From Cepaea nemoralis (lineage: Eukaryota; Mollusca; Gastropoda; Stylommatophora; Helicidae), in contig JACEFZ010003413.1 of NCBI GenBank assembly GCA_014155875.1, positions 69,501-133,500 on the forward strand: DNA of 64,000 nucleotides, read 5' to 3'. The position numbers and the translations under genes are program-made. Below the pieces are notes generated by a model, which saw only the letters and a program-made list of their open reading frames with translations, was not told the origin of the DNA and searched no databases. Shown here one piece after another: positions 33,664 through 45,409 of the stretch; the first letter of the stretch is position 1, and every line of letters begins with the position of its first letter.

Positions 33664-35115
33664 ATCAGTTATCAGTTATCAGTTGGGTTATCTTCGTTGC
33701 ACTCCGGACATGTCCATAGGTGCTCAGATCCTCCCCCCAGCATATGCATCAGCGTCCGGTGGCTAATAGTGCCAGTTCTGTGTTGGTTGACGAGGCACTT
33801 TGTTTTCCCGATGTACCTCTCGCGTCTGGCTGTGCCGATTCTTACTCCCAGGTCTTTCATCCTGGACAGCGATGTGGAATCATTGACGTCAAAGTCCTCT
33901 GTTCTCGCCATATCTTTAAGGACGTTAGTGACATCGGCACGATCCATGGGCTGGCCATCTACAGGGGGTGCAGAGCCAGCCAGTTTGTCAGCTCGTTCAT
34001 TTCCCTCGACTCCCGCATGTCCCGGGACGAAGATGAAGGTGACTTTACGGACAACAGACTTCCGCAGCGATTCAGTCCACTGTCTACGTACAGATCCAGC
34101 TTCGACCTTCTGAATCATGCTCATTGAATCACTTAGTACACACACGTTGGTATAATGCTGTGATTCCAGCCATATGAAAGCCTGTGTAACTGCCATCACC
34201 TCCATCGTCATGCCTGCTCGTGGTCATAGAGTGGGCACCACTGGATTCTTGAACGGTTCGGCCCGCTGAACGGGCTGTAAATGCCCACGCACTTCTCTGC
34301 TGCTTTACAACAGATCCATCTGTATAGATGAGCACTTCGGGGCTATCTGAGTGTTCATAGATGAGCGCGTTAACCTCTGCATTGACAGCGGCAGGGTTCT
34401 GCTCTCTGCACCGTCTGTCGAGTGTGATAATGCAGGAGAAAGTGCACTTAAAGGCTGGAGGCACCGGCACCCATTCGTTGCCAGGGTTGATACTGGTAAG
34501 ACTGCAGACCTGTCTGACGACATCTTCCGCCCGACCCATCCATGATTTGCCCCTCTTTAGCCTGTCACCCTTTTCTCTGAATATAGCGTCATGCAGAGGG
34601 TGCTGCTCATCTGCATTTATTTTTAAGTATGCACGAGCTCTCCAGATCTTAATCCTGTGTTCCGTTGTCGGGAAGTCAAGGAGGTATCTCATTGCTACAC
34701 AGCTGGTGTCTCTCGTGCAGCCCAAAATGATGCGCATGGCTTCGTTTTGTACCTTTTCAAGTCTTCCAATCTGTGTAGGGCTGACAGTGAGGATGGCCAG
34801 GGCATACTCGATGCGTGAAAGTACAAGTCCTTGGAACAGAAGTATTAGCAGTCTTTGCTCGATATTGGCAGTCGCCATGACTCTCATTGCTGACAAACCT
34901 TTTCGAGCCTTCGTTATGACATAATCGACATGATCTCTGAAGGACAGGCTACGATCAAGCCTCACGCCAAGATATGTCATTGACTGGGTTCTACTCAAAC
35001 TGCTCCCATCCATTCTTTCTGCCGGCAGGTCTGTTTTCACAATCTGGTTGTTTAGTGAGAACCATGTAACCGTTGCCTTTGCAGGGTTGACAAGGGCAAC
35101 GGCATCAGCACACCA
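33664..35115 (-). mobile_element. RNase H-bearing LINE, 5'-truncated, with 13-bp TSD
   Basis: TTATAATAGTGTT is duplicated at 33651-33663 and 35116-35128. At its 3' end (left) is a short tandem tail, AACTGAT repeats on minus. Copy B has a single, slightly altered target (about 43234-43247) and no insertion. The 1452 bases carry the end of ORF2 only. Confidence 0.93.
33672..35040 (-). pseudogene. LINE ORF2 C-terminal half: RT thumb, RNase H, zinc motif
   Basis: The frame 35040-34129 covers the RT thumb (SMTYLGVRLDRSLSFRDHVD, GLVLSRIEYALAILTVSPTQ, KVQNEAMRIILGCTRDT) and starts an RNase H domain at VLIYTDGSVVKQQRSAWAF (first catalytic Asp). A frameshift near 34205 moves to frame 34211-33672, which continues RNase H: MEVMAVTQAFIWLES (Glu), VCVLSDSMSMIQKVE (Asp), FVPGHAGVEGNERADKLA (His and last Asp). 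It closes with a LWTCPECNED cysteine motif. RT followed by RNase H places it near the I/Nimb-type LINEs. One frameshift and the 5' truncation inactivate it. A related fragment is at 55860-56165. Confidence 0.88.
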
Positions 35116-36062
35116 TTATAATAGTGTTGAATATACATAACATTTGACAATTCTCATTTTGCACCCATTGTAACTCTTTCTAGATACTGATTTCATGCTG
35201 TTGAAAGCTTTTTTGGTCATTCCTATTCTCTTTTTGATTTCTGTTTCATTTCTGCCATAATCTGTTGTTGCATATCCAAGATAGGAGAAACTTGTTATTT
35301 GTTCTAGTTTCTCACGTTTTCTTTGATGCTCATTGATGGCCTTTACTGTCCACTACTAATTATCATAGTTTTCATTTGTAGGATGCAAATATCTAAGCCA
35401 CACTCTACACTGTGCCTGTTTACTTCTTCCACTAGGTCTTGTAACTCTTGCTCGCTTTCTGCTAATAACACGGTATCATCAGCATACCGAAGATTGTTTA
35501 TGATTCTTCCATTGATGTTAAGTCCGTTCAGTTTGACTTGTTTACAAATTCTTTCTGTGTATATGTTGAAGAAACTTGGGGACAACACGCATCCCTGCCG
35601 TACTTCTCTGTTTATCTCTATAGGTGACGAATAGTTATTTCCGCATCTAATAGACGCCACTTGTTCCCAGTACAAGTTACTAATAAGTCTGATGTCCTTT
35701 CCGTCTACTCCTATATCTTGAAGACACGCAATTAGTCGTTCATGTTGTACTCTATCAAATGTTTTCTTTTTGTGTATAAAACATAGATATATATTTTTCT
35801 GACCGTCTGTATATTTTTCAACCTACATCCTCAAACAGATAATTGCTTCTCTGGTGCCGCTGTGTTTGCGGAACTCTAATGGTCTTCAGCTACTTCCTCA
35901 TCTAGTTTCTGTTGAATTCTTTCTTGTATGAGCTTGAGGAGTTTCTTTGCTATATGGCTCATTAAACTAATAGTTCTATAATCCTCACAATCAACAACTT
36001 TTGGCTTCTTGGGTTGTGCGATGAGAATGGATGTTTTTAAATCCTTGGGGGTGAACCCAGTA

Positions 36063-36582
36063 TTATATATATATATATATTGGTGTCAGGTCTTAGTCGA
36101 TAGATGAGCTACGTATAACAGTAGACGTACTACCTGGTTTTTGTTAGCGCTGAACGTTGGGCGGGGCCCTTTCCAAACCTGACACCCCACATTGTGCCAA
36201 AGGCTTCGGGGGGGAAGAGCGCAATTGGGGGGGGTAAAACCTTCCCTGGTGCGAGGAAATGCAAGCTAAAACAAAAAGTCATGGCAGGGCAGACCCAGGC
36301 CCTAAGCCTTGTTGGCGACTGGCTAGGATCGAAGCTCCGACAGGCGGCAGTTAGAGCATTGCTTTTCTGATCCGGCGCTTCTGCGCTTGTCTTTTTCCAG
36401 ATGTAGGGGGGGTTTTCCTTTCCCCTGGAGTAAAAATAGGCAGGCGAGAGAGGGTCTGCTGCATGGGCAACACATGATCTCTTTTTTTTTAGCCCACTTT
36501 GTGCTATGGAGAGGCAATAACTCCATCCCTGTCTTAACTGGTCTCGGGAAACCAAAACGAGAGGCAAATGTTACGGGTTTAA
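36063..36582. other. Spacer between copies A and B
   Basis: (TA)n at 36063-36080, then about 500 bases unlike either flank of the A/B pair. G-rich runs at 36210-36235. The 145- and 102-codon minus frames (with PLSPAYFYSRGKENPPYIWK) are reminiscent of translated mollusc-type SINE sequence and carry no domain. Confidence 0.5.
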
Positions 36583-37264
36583 TCCCACACATATCTTGCT
36601 GCTGTTTCCTTATGGATATTAACAGTTTCAATTATCGATGTAATTTATTTTTAATTACTGCTATCCATTTTACAATGTTTTCTTTCGGCGATCGTCGTTG
36701 AGCAGATGAGATCATACACTAGAGCATACATTAATGAATCAAATTAAGAGCCATAAACATGCCAGAGAATACGGTCCCTAATGCTATCTTAGCATAATCT
36801 TTACATATTCTGCAATCATTAAATAATACTTTAATGCCGTGACGTTACCGGTTAAGCGTTCATTGCTTCATTTTATTAATAACTGCAGAAGGTAACTGCC
36901 TGACGTAATTACCACCCTGTGATAGCACGGGAGATATAATTCATTATAAATTTTCACTGTTTAACCCATTTGATTAGACAGGGAATCAATCATTATCACA
37001 TAAAAGTGGAGTAAACCATCGACTGCCCACGGTTTCACAGGTACGCGAATAAATCCATGGTGGTTATTTAAATATATTCCATAGCGAAGAAAACATGATT
37101 TCCATAAATAACCTGATAAAAGATAGCCATTAACTTAATAGTGTGGCCATGAGCGGGTGAAAATAAGGCCAGCGAAAGTTGTGGGAGTTTGTGTGATTTA
37201 AGCTCACAGAGAGATAGGAATGACTAACCCAGCACACTGAACCCCACGATTAAACCTATTCACA

Positions 37265-37512
37265 ACCAACCAAGGTGTTGAGATCAAGAACTTCTTGGGT
37301 GAGAGTATAACACACCACGTTGAAATGTCGAACGAGTCTCATTCAAGCCATCTGGCAACAAGAACGAGTTCATCCTGGAGGGGAATAACATGGACTTTGG
37401 TTCAAGTCAGCTGCTCTTTATTCCGCAGTCCACAGTTGTAAGAAGAAGGATATACGTAAATTCTTGAATATCATCTATTGTCTGAAAAGACAGCTGTTGT
37501 TCAGTAATAGAT
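37265..37512 (+). pseudogene. RPL9: RPL9 remnant (copy B), frame broken
   Basis: Matches 27673-27927 (GATCAAGAACTTCTTGGGTG, GGAATAACATGGACTTTGGT) but the start codon is lost (ACCTATTCAC in place of CATAATGTC) and several single-base indels break the frame. The AATAAAGCTGTTTAA end is kept. Confidence 0.82.
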
Positions 37513-37658
37513 TTTGAGAAAATAAAGCTGTTTAAATGTGATAGTATATATCTATATATTTTATATATATATATAATTATCTATATATATATATATATAT
37601 AGTATTATACTATATCTATATATATAATATATAATATATATACATATATAATATATAT
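37513..37658. repeat. Imperfect (TA)n
   Basis: Counterpart of 27955-28073, irregular here with CTA and AAT interruptions. Confidence 0.9.
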
Positions 37659-39010
37659 AGGGAACGTTCATATGAAAGCCGTTTCCAATGGCTTTATTAC
37701 AAAAGCATGAAAGAAACATAACAGGTTGGGTAGAATTAAACAAAAGCAGTCATTTTGAATGAAGTATGGAATTATGCACCATGGGTTGTCAGAGAAGTAG
37801 CCGTAGCACTCAGGCAAGCATCCCATTGCTTAGGTAGGCGGCGAATGTCGTCCGCAGAAAGGATTGTGGTTGCTAACTGAACCAAGTTTTTACCGCGTTT
37901 CATTACGTCTGCACTGTGTGAATCGTTGCCCCGTGAGAGTTTTTTTTTTTAGAGTCCGAACAATGAAATCACTGTGACAAATCAGGACTATAGGCTGGGT
38001 GTTGCAGAATTTCTCACTTCGTCCTTGCTAATGCTTCCTGCGCAATCTTTGCGCATGCGGACGAGCATTATCGTGCAATCCAAATCACCCCGGGGGCGAG
38101 AAAGCAGGCCGGGTCGTTTATTTCTTGATGGATTTCTGCAGCTTGTCTAGTGTTTGTCCAAGTAGTGGGTAAGGTTGATGTTCACCAGGTTACTTTAAAG
38201 TCGGCCAACATAGTCTCAAGGTAAAATAAATGCGCTCACATAACCTTAATAACCTGTTACTTGAATGTTTTATCACATTTGGTGATCCAGCATGCTTCCA
38301 TTGCATGCTCTCTCTTTTGCTGTTCGGCTCAAAGTGGTGAACCAATTATTCATCGCGTGCCACTATGCGAAAAGAGGAAATGCATCACCTCCACTCCATA
38401 ACGCGCAAGTGGTCACACATAAATCAATGCGGTCCTCGTTTTGGTGTGGTCACAACCGTGTACCGGCTGTGAACACACTCCGATATTGCAGTTCTTAAGA
38501 ATAACTTTTGAATTGTCCCCTGACACATACATTCGATTGCTAGCGAACGTAGGCGTTCGACAACGTTCATCTGTCTGCGCATCATTTTTTGGCGATGGTG
38601 GTGTTTTTCTGTTGCAACAATATGCGCTTGACCCGGCGTGCGTAAAAATCTGCGTGACTGACGTGCCTTTTCCAAACATTCGTGCACGGTTTGTACACTG
38701 GGGGGAGGGGTTGGTTTTAGACACACATTTGTTACCGAAGGCTGCTTGCATTCTTCGATGAATGTCCACTGGTCGACATTCTTCAAATGAAAGAAACTGA
38801 ATCACCGCTCTTTGAGCTTCTTTGGACGGATTTCGATCAACCCGGCCATTTTCCTCAACGGTCAGAAATAGAACCTATGCTTCATGGGATGATAAGCACG
38901 TGCTCTTTTATTCATTGGTCGGTACTTATCACATGACCATGATATGATAATGTTCAACGTACGCAATTACGTGCGGTTGCGGCACGAACGGATTTCAAAT
39001 GAACGCCACT
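37659..39010 (-). mobile_element. mariner transposon, full length (copy B), degenerate
   Basis: Terminal repeats: left GGGAACGTTCATATGAAAG, right (reverse complement) AGTGGCGTTCATTTGAAATC. Both sides are (TA)n. The length of 1352 bases is normal for mariner. The transposase on minus matches copy A (AYGNKCVSKT near 38720) but indels destroy the frame. The 5' quarter, missing in copy A, is at 38756-39010. Confidence 0.88.

Positions 39011-39095
<85 letters not shown>
39011..39095. repeat. (TA)n microsatellite, 5' flank of mariner
   Basis: About 40 TA dinucleotides. Confidence 0.97.
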
Positions 39096-40480
39096 CAATT
39101 AGTTATAGGTTCCTAACTGTTTTTTTTTCTTTTAACACCATGTATTGAAGGCATTCAGGTGAATACTGCCCCACCTCCCAAACGGGCAAACGGGCAGGAG
39201 GATACTCGGTACCATAGACGCATCAATTAACGGAGTCTTAATACCATGAGAAAGTTCATGGAATCTGGAAATGTTCTGCTTGTGTTGAGGGAGAGTGAGG
39301 GGGAAGATTTGCAGAATGGAAAGCCACCATCCTGCAGAACTATTTTGGTGGAGCACAAAATAAACCTTGCAGCCGTGTTCTGGCTGCTAGCACTGATAAA
39401 CATCCCAGAGACGCGACACGAAGCGTGGGCAAGAAGAAGTTGAAGCAGCGGTCTGTGATCAAACCCTGTGTCAAGGTTTACATACCTCATGCCAACATAT
39501 ACTGTTTGGACATCAACTTTGACAAAAAAGTGAAACCAATGGTTTCCCGTAGTAAATTTGAATAACGAAGACCCAGACAATTGAATGTACGATTTATTGC
39601 CTACAATGATGATGATGAAACCAGGAAATACATCGTGCAATCTATTTTTGAAAAAAAAAATGTTGTTATCAAGGATATGTTCAAAGATCATGGACACAAG
39701 AAAAAGGCAGGAAGGGAATGTAAACACAGAAGCCACACAAAATATGCTGCACAATTTATTGCCTGACATATTTCGCTGCATCTCGGCAGGTGCATACGAC
39801 ACTTATATATCACATATAGGGGATCAATGAATAATACTTTAGCTGAAACAATTAGAACATATTACATAGTGCTACATTGTTTTGGGCTTATGTGTTTAGG
39901 TCCTTTAAGGACATACATCGATGAGAAGGGAAATCAAAGCCACATTTGACGAGAGATGTTGTTGTTTTTTTTTTTTTTTAGAAACTGAGATAATATATTG
40001 TACTTGAAATACATTTTACGAATAAACGTTTGAATAAACGTTATACAACTCCAAGAAATAAGCAAAAATGTAATCCATACGTGGGGAGGGACGTGAAAAA
40101 AAGTGGGCGTGGTTTTGGTAAATGGGTTACTCTACCATGCCCAAGAGTGTCCCGTAGCCTAGCAGTAAAACCTTACTTTTCCATTCATAAGGGATGACCC
40201 TAACTCGCCAGCTCAATATGTGTTAGGGTGAATTCTCACAGATAATGGACCGAACGAGCACATCGTGCTGGCTGCGTTCAACATTTGATGCATATGTTGT
40301 GACCTATACCGACGGTTGATGTTGGGGATTGGTGGCAGCTAACATCAGTTGATGTATAGAGCTAATTGAATGAGTATTGACGGACATTCATATTATATAA
40401 ACATAGTAGAATGTAGATGACATGGTAAACTTAGATACACGCAGAAGAAGCTCCTAGAAACACAAACAGATAACAAGTAC
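39096..40480. other. B-only unassigned sequence
   Basis: Absent from copy A. Small plus frames at 39246-39443 and 39581-39766 (KYIVQSIFEKKNVVIKDMF) carry no motif I recognise. The sequence here looks clean compared with the rest of copy B. Homopolymer runs at 39650 and 39965. Confidence 0.45.
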
Positions 40481-40689
40481 ACATATATAAATGCGACAGA
40501 AACGAGACAAATACACGGATATATACATAGAAGTGTGCGCGCGCACGAACACACACACACACACGGGTACAGAACGTGGGCCGAATTGTAGAGACCATGT
40601 GTTGTCAATGTAGCATGATCCCCTCTCTCGCCCTGCCTAGTTTACTCCAGTGGAAATGCAACACCAATACATCTAATAGTAACTGTATA

Positions 40690-40936
40690 AATAAAACATG
40701 TGTGCATATCCTTTACAGGACATCGCTGTCAACATCAGCATCTTTCAGCTGATTGTTGATTTCTTGGCAAGATTACGCTCAGTAGTTTGCCATTGATTTC
40801 TGAGCGGCTGGCTCACATACCCCGTAAGTTACCGACGCGATTGGAACCACTGCTGGTTCTCACCGTCGTCACGTTACCTACAAGAGTATACGAGATTACG
40901 GAGAAAAGTCGCTAACCTCTAGGCCAGGAAGCCGGC
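40690..40936 (-). mobile_element. SINE-1 with TSD (copy B)
   Basis: Flanks AGTAACTGTATA (40678-40689) and AGTAAATTTATA (40937-40948). Orthologous or paralogous to 29415-29661. Confidence 0.92.
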
Positions 40937-41356
40937 AGTAAATTTATAGTAACTCACACACAAAACTGGTTACTCGCATTGGAAGAGGACAGTCACAAAT
41001 TGGCTTATCATGAGACTGAGAAAGCTTGAGTAAGTCGTCACAACTAGAAAGATGGAGGGGATGAGAAGCTTGGGAAACCAAGAGAGAAGTTACTGGACAG
41101 TTTGACTTCATGGCATGGAGACATTTCATTATCATTAACGATTGGCAGAACAGGAGACAGAAGGTTGTGGCCAGCCAGGAAGACCCGCCTAACACCGTAT
41201 GGAATGTTACAACAGAAAGTACGATTAATGGCAATTAGAGATGTATACATAATCAGAAAGACAAACATTATTACAAACCGACCGGCCGACCTAAAGACCG
41301 ACCGACCGACCGACACTGAAACCTACGTACATTTAAATGAAGTTATACACTTATTC

Positions 41357-42280
41357 TGCTGATGATACAGTATTACTATCCACAACACAGAATGGCATAG
41401 AAAACCTAATAGCTTCAACCCAATTGAATAGTGAAAATCACAACTTATATCTTAACATAGCAAAAACAAAGATAATGCATACAGATAAAACTACTATGGA
41501 GAAAGAAATATACATTATTGGGGAAAAATTGGCGGTAGTGGAACATTTTGAATATCTTGGTTCATTGATTACCAACAACGGTGACACAATGAAAGAAATT
41601 AAACGGCGACTATCAATTGCGCTTCAAAGACTAAAACAGCTGAATAAATTATGGCGTGGGACAGATAATTATTTTTTAATTTTTTTTTTTTTTTTTGCGT
41701 ATACCTTACGGACGTTGCATGTCAACACCAGCATTTTCCGCTGTGCTGTGTTTATGTACTAGGCGTGTTACGTTCGTAGTTTTCCATATTGCTTTCGGAA
41801 GACTGATAAAGACTGAACTACGAAAACATTAGATTTTTAATACATGCATCTTTCCCATTGCAACATACGCCGGGAGGACCTGGACCTTACTAAACAATAC
41901 TAACGCGCATAAGAACGGCCTTTGAATATACAATTTATATACTATTTCTAAGAATATCTTGGTTAAAAGGAAAATAACGAAGCCATCCATACTGCAAGAG
42001 TTGAATATTGAAGAATGTTCGCTATTAAAGGAACGATAAAACAAGAAATTGAAATATTTCTGGTCACTTTGAAACGTCATGAAGTTTGGGAGAACATCTG
42101 GAGGGGTAGATGCCTGGAAGAGAGGAAGAGGAAGCCAAAGAGAAGATGGGTGCAGGATGATGTGCGGATGTCTCTCAGATGGGTTGTATCTACGCGGACA
42201 TCTTGTTTATGATCGAGAGGTTGTCCGGAAGGTTGTTTATGGGGCGAGTTCGCAAAGGACATGCTACTGAATGAAAGTGA
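41357..42280 (+). mobile_element. RTE-type LINE insertion specific to copy B, 12-bp TSD
   Basis: ATACACTTATTC (41345-41356) and ATACATTTATTC (42281-42292) flank it; copy A has one copy at 30091-30102. The frame 41361-41680 encodes SADDTVLLSTTQNGIENLIA, NHNLYLNIAKTKIM, VVEHFEYLGSLITNNGDTMK and KRRLSIALQRLKQLNKLW (palm to thumb). A SINE-1 piece (41690-41815) interrupts it. Then LPIATYAGRTWTLLN and CLEERKRKPKRRWVQDDVRM finish the C-terminus. It ends in TGAATGAAAGTGA, an RTE-like short tail. It is 5'-truncated to start at the palm. Confidence 0.85.
41690..41815 (-). mobile_element. SINE-1 fragment inside the RTE insertion
   Basis: A T-run then GCGTATACCTTACGGACGTT and TAGTTTTCCATATTGCTTTC, a decayed SINE-1 3' half with A-tail (minus). 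Confidence 0.72.
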
Positions 42281-42292
42281 ATACATTTATTC

Positions 42293-43009
42293 AATCTCCT
42301 AGGATTCTCCTCTCATCACACACACCCCTCCACCCCCGCCATCTCTATTTATAACGCGAAACAGCCGTCGGTGGCATAACAGATTTACGGAACTCGGCTA
42401 CCCCCCCCCCCCCCCTTTCACCACCCTCCCCCCCACGTCCCCAACGTGTTGCTACATCATTATTGATTGCCCCGTAACCCTGGATATTACCGTGGGGAAA
42501 ACCCGCTCATCTTGTCAACTGGCCGAATCTCATTCCAGGTTGTGTGACTCCCGTGTCCTACACAGCTCTGCCTCTGGCACCTGCTCTTCCACAGATCTGG
42601 ACCATTTCCCATGTCCTTCCTCCCTCCAGGTTTAATTATCCGTCCATTCATATTCCCATACTTGATCAGTTAGAGAAATATTGTTTCCGACACAGAGTAC
42701 GAGACAGACTGATAGATAGATAGATATATAGATATATCGATAGCTAGATAGATTAGATAATAGATAGATTGATAGAAGCTAGATAGATAGATAGATAGAT
42801 AGATCTAGATAGATCATGTGCCGATCCCCACAATGAAGGTTGGCCGCAATAGATCTCCAACGCTGCATGATTCTCTCGATCTCGACTGTACATTCTGTCA
42901 TATATGGCCTGTTCGTCCCATTCTGCTTGAATGGTACTTCCAATTGTGTCGCTGTTGTTTTTTTTAAAAAAACCTCTTGCTCACTTGCCTTTGACCTTTG
43001 CCTCTCTAG
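42293..43009. other. Shared A/B sequence then B-only 190 bp
   Basis: 42293-42715 matches 30103-30480. A GATA tract follows to 42815. 42820-42980 is absent from copy A, where LINE-V sits; on minus it may be the RTE C-terminal region but indels prevent a firm reading. Confidence 0.5.
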
Positions 43010-44210
43010 CTGCTTTTCATAATAGTTTTATGTATTTTAACGTGGCAGAATATTTCACTTGCTCTGTATTTCTTTCACAACTTTTGTGTTTTCATTTCAT
43101 TTTTCACTTTGAGCTTCTGTTGTATTCGATTGTTTTATATTTTTCTGAATCGAGATCTCTTCTATATATCCCATCACGTGGTCTCTATTCGACTTTCTAT
43201 CATGCGTGTATTCGTTGCCCTGCTTTCCGCGCGTTATAGTAGTGTTTGAGTATACATACGTGTGTTTGACAATTCTCAATTTGCCACACCCTTGGTTACT
43301 CTCTCTAGATACTGATTTTTCTGTTTTGAAATTGCTTTTTTGGTCATTTCCTAGTCTCTTTTGGTTTCTGTTTTTCATTTCTGCATAATCTTGTTGCATT
43401 CCAAAATAAGAGAAACTTTTACTTTCAGTTTTCTCCCGATTTGCACTGTGAGGTTCATTATATCCTCTACTGTCCATTGCTACTTATCATAGTTTGGCGT
43501 TTGTAGATGTTCATAGCTAAGCCCAATTTTGCACTGTCCTGTTTACTTGGTCCACTAGCTTTTCTGCTAATAACACGGTATCACTCACATACCGAAGATT
43601 GTTTATGATTCTTCCATTAGTATGTTAAATTTCGTTCAGTTTGATTGTTTTACAAACTTCCTTTCTGTGTATATGTTGAAGAACTTGGGGACAACACTCA
43701 TCCCTGCCATACTTCTCTTTTTTTATCTCTATAGACGCGCGACGATAGTTATTTCCGCCTCTAATAGACCGCCACTGTGTTCCCAGTACAGGTTTACTAT
43801 AAGTCTATGTCCTTTTTCCGTCTGCTTCCTATATACTTGAGAAGAGCCGTCAATTAGTGTTCAGTTGTACTCTAAATCAAAAGTTTTTCTTTTGTGTATA
43901 AAACATAGATAGTATTATTTTTCTGACGTCTGTATATTTTTCACCTACATCCTCAAAGAAAAAATAAAACAAATTATTGCTTCTTTGGTGCCGCTGTGTT
44001 TGCGAACTCTTATGGTCTCAGGTCTTCCTCATCTAGTTTTCTGTTGAATGATTCTGTTCTTGTATGAGCTTGAGGGAGTTTCTTTGATATATTTGTCATT
44101 AAACTAATAGTTTCTATAATCCTCGACAATCACAACTTTTGGCTTCTTGGGTTGTGCGATGTACAATGGATTTGTTAAAGCCTTGGGGGTGACCCAGTAG
44201 ATATATCTAT
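43010..44210 (-). pseudogene. RTE-type reverse transcriptase (copy B), uninterrupted but shifted
   Basis: Counterpart of 33410-33663 joined to 35116-36062. The palm region (GCTAATAACACGGTATCACT on plus) and the fingers are recognisable, but no frame exceeds a few dozen codons. It shows the pre-insertion arrangement of the target of the RNase H LINE. Confidence 0.8.
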
Positions 44211-44310
44211 TATCTATATATATATATATATAAATATTATATATAATATTATAATACTTATAGAGTTATAATATATATATATATTTATCTATATATTACT
44301 ATTAAGTTAA
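44211..44310. repeat. AT-rich simple repeat
   Basis: Irregular TATA and ATAATATT repeats at the right edge of copy B. Confidence 0.85.
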
Positions 44311-44990
44311 TGTGATGTATCAATACCAAAGCTAGATAAGGATTTTATCATCTCCGTTTTTATCTTGTCAGGGTCTGCAGCCTTTCCTTGTTTCATCTTT
44401 TTAATATATTCTCTACATCAGCCTTTAATACGTTTAGTCCATCTTGAGTATTATACAATGTTGGTTTATTGACCCTGCTGTCCCAGAATACATCTTTTGT
44501 GTAAGTCTGCCATTTTTGTATATATCGGTATTCATTCAATCATCATCACGTACCATGCCAGCTGGCGTAAGTGTTAATGTCTCTCCTCATATCTCGGTCT
44601 TTGGTGTTGTGGATCAACTCTGCTGCTGATATTCCTCCGTGCCACCGTCTCAATCCATCCAGCATCATTTCTCGTTACGTCTGCTTCTACCTCTCTGTCC
44701 CTAGATCTTTTTCCAGTCTCCACAGATGTTCTCCAATGCTTTCTCTTCTCATATAAATGACAAAAGAAGAGCGTTTTTCTTCTTTCATTTGGTGTGTGTA
44801 AATGTTCTGGTGTTATTTTCTCGTTCATGCAATCGTCGTTAGTTACCCTGGCAGTCCAGGGATTTCGCAACATTCGTCTTAGGAACCACATCTCTGTCGC
44901 TTTCAAGTTCTTTTCAAGTTTGTTCATTTACATTCCAAGACTCACTACCATACAGCAAAATAGGTTTCTACTTATAATATATAATAGATC
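44311..44990 (-). pseudogene. RTE-type LINE fragments (linker and C-terminus)
   Basis: 44311-44450 on minus reads as the linker/fingers side (TQDGLNVLKADVENI-like). 44927-44574 gives NKLEKNLKATEMWFLRRMLR, PWTARVTNDD and ETGKRSRDREVEADVTRNDA, the post-thumb and C-terminal blocks of RTE ORF2 (usual K-x-x-A-x-E-M-x-x-L-R-R-x-x-x-I-x-W). The two blocks are non-adjacent in an intact protein, so internal sequence is lost. Confidence 0.72.
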
Positions 44991-45155
44991 TATACTTATC
45001 ATATATATATATCTATCAGTATATTATAGATATTATATAATATATATATGTATGGTATGTATGTATATCACTATATAATATATACTATATAATATTATAT
45101 ATATTTATATAGTATATATAGTATATATATATATATATAACATATATATAAACGT
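44991..45155. repeat. AT-rich simple repeat
   Basis: TATA-rich irregular repeat. Confidence 0.85.
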
Positions 45156-45159
45156 CGCT

Positions 45160-45405
45160 TAAAGTCGACAGTGTCGACTTCATTGCAAAACCTGGTTTTA
45201 TTCGCCTATGGCTCTGTCTCCTTTCCGCAGCACGGAAGCGTCGCACAAGCACGAACTCCGTAGCTTTTAAGGCGACGACCCAAACCCCCAAGAGTCCTTC
45301 CGAAACATTTAACTCTAAACCGGGGGAAGGGTGCGGCCCGAAATTCGAACCCACAACCTTGCAGGATCACGAGTCCAAAACGGCTTAGACCACTTCGCCA
45401 CAGAT
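45160..45405 (-). mobile_element. SINE-3, longest copy
   Basis: Reading minus from 45405: CTGTGGCGAAGTGGTCTAAG (A-box region), B box GTGGGTTCGAATTTCGGGCC, then the family body to GTCGACTTCATTGC (plus, 45175). The head resembles a tRNA gene without its intact stems. Surrounding sequence is noisy. Confidence 0.75.
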
Positions 45406-45409
45406 ATAT

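Larger units (their letters stand above)
33410..36062 (-). pseudogene. RTE-type LINE reverse transcriptase, interrupted (copy A)
   Basis: Reading minus from 36062: GFTPKDLKTSILIAQPKKPK and DCEDYRTISLMSHIAKKLLK (RT fingers). The frame 35675-35343 gives REVRQGCVLSPSFFNIYTER, the palm box NNLRYADDTVLLAESEQELQ, and VECGLDICILQMKTMIIS. From 35343 to 35116 the thumb begins, is cut by another LINE (33664-35115), and resumes 33663-33410. The catalytic Y-A-D-D is intact but frameshifts occur upstream and downstream. No endonuclease domain is attached. Sister copy B: 43010-44210. Confidence 0.82.
36583..44210. repeat. Large direct repeat, copy B (noisy)
   Basis: Collinear with copy A but with single-base gains and losses every few tens of bases, scattered inside and outside homopolymers, which break every frame kept in copy A. 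B alone has the mariner 5' part and 39011-40480, and an RTE insertion at 41357-42280. It lacks both LINE insertions of copy A. Confidence 0.9.

Noticed and set aside
36130..36631. Minus-strand frames in the A/B spacer as a gene
   Set aside because: Overlapping frames of similar length on both strands and no domain; likely a SINE-type repeat.
39246..39766. Host exon in the B-only segment
   Set aside because: Two short frames without a recognisable motif or clear splice pattern; kept as unassigned.
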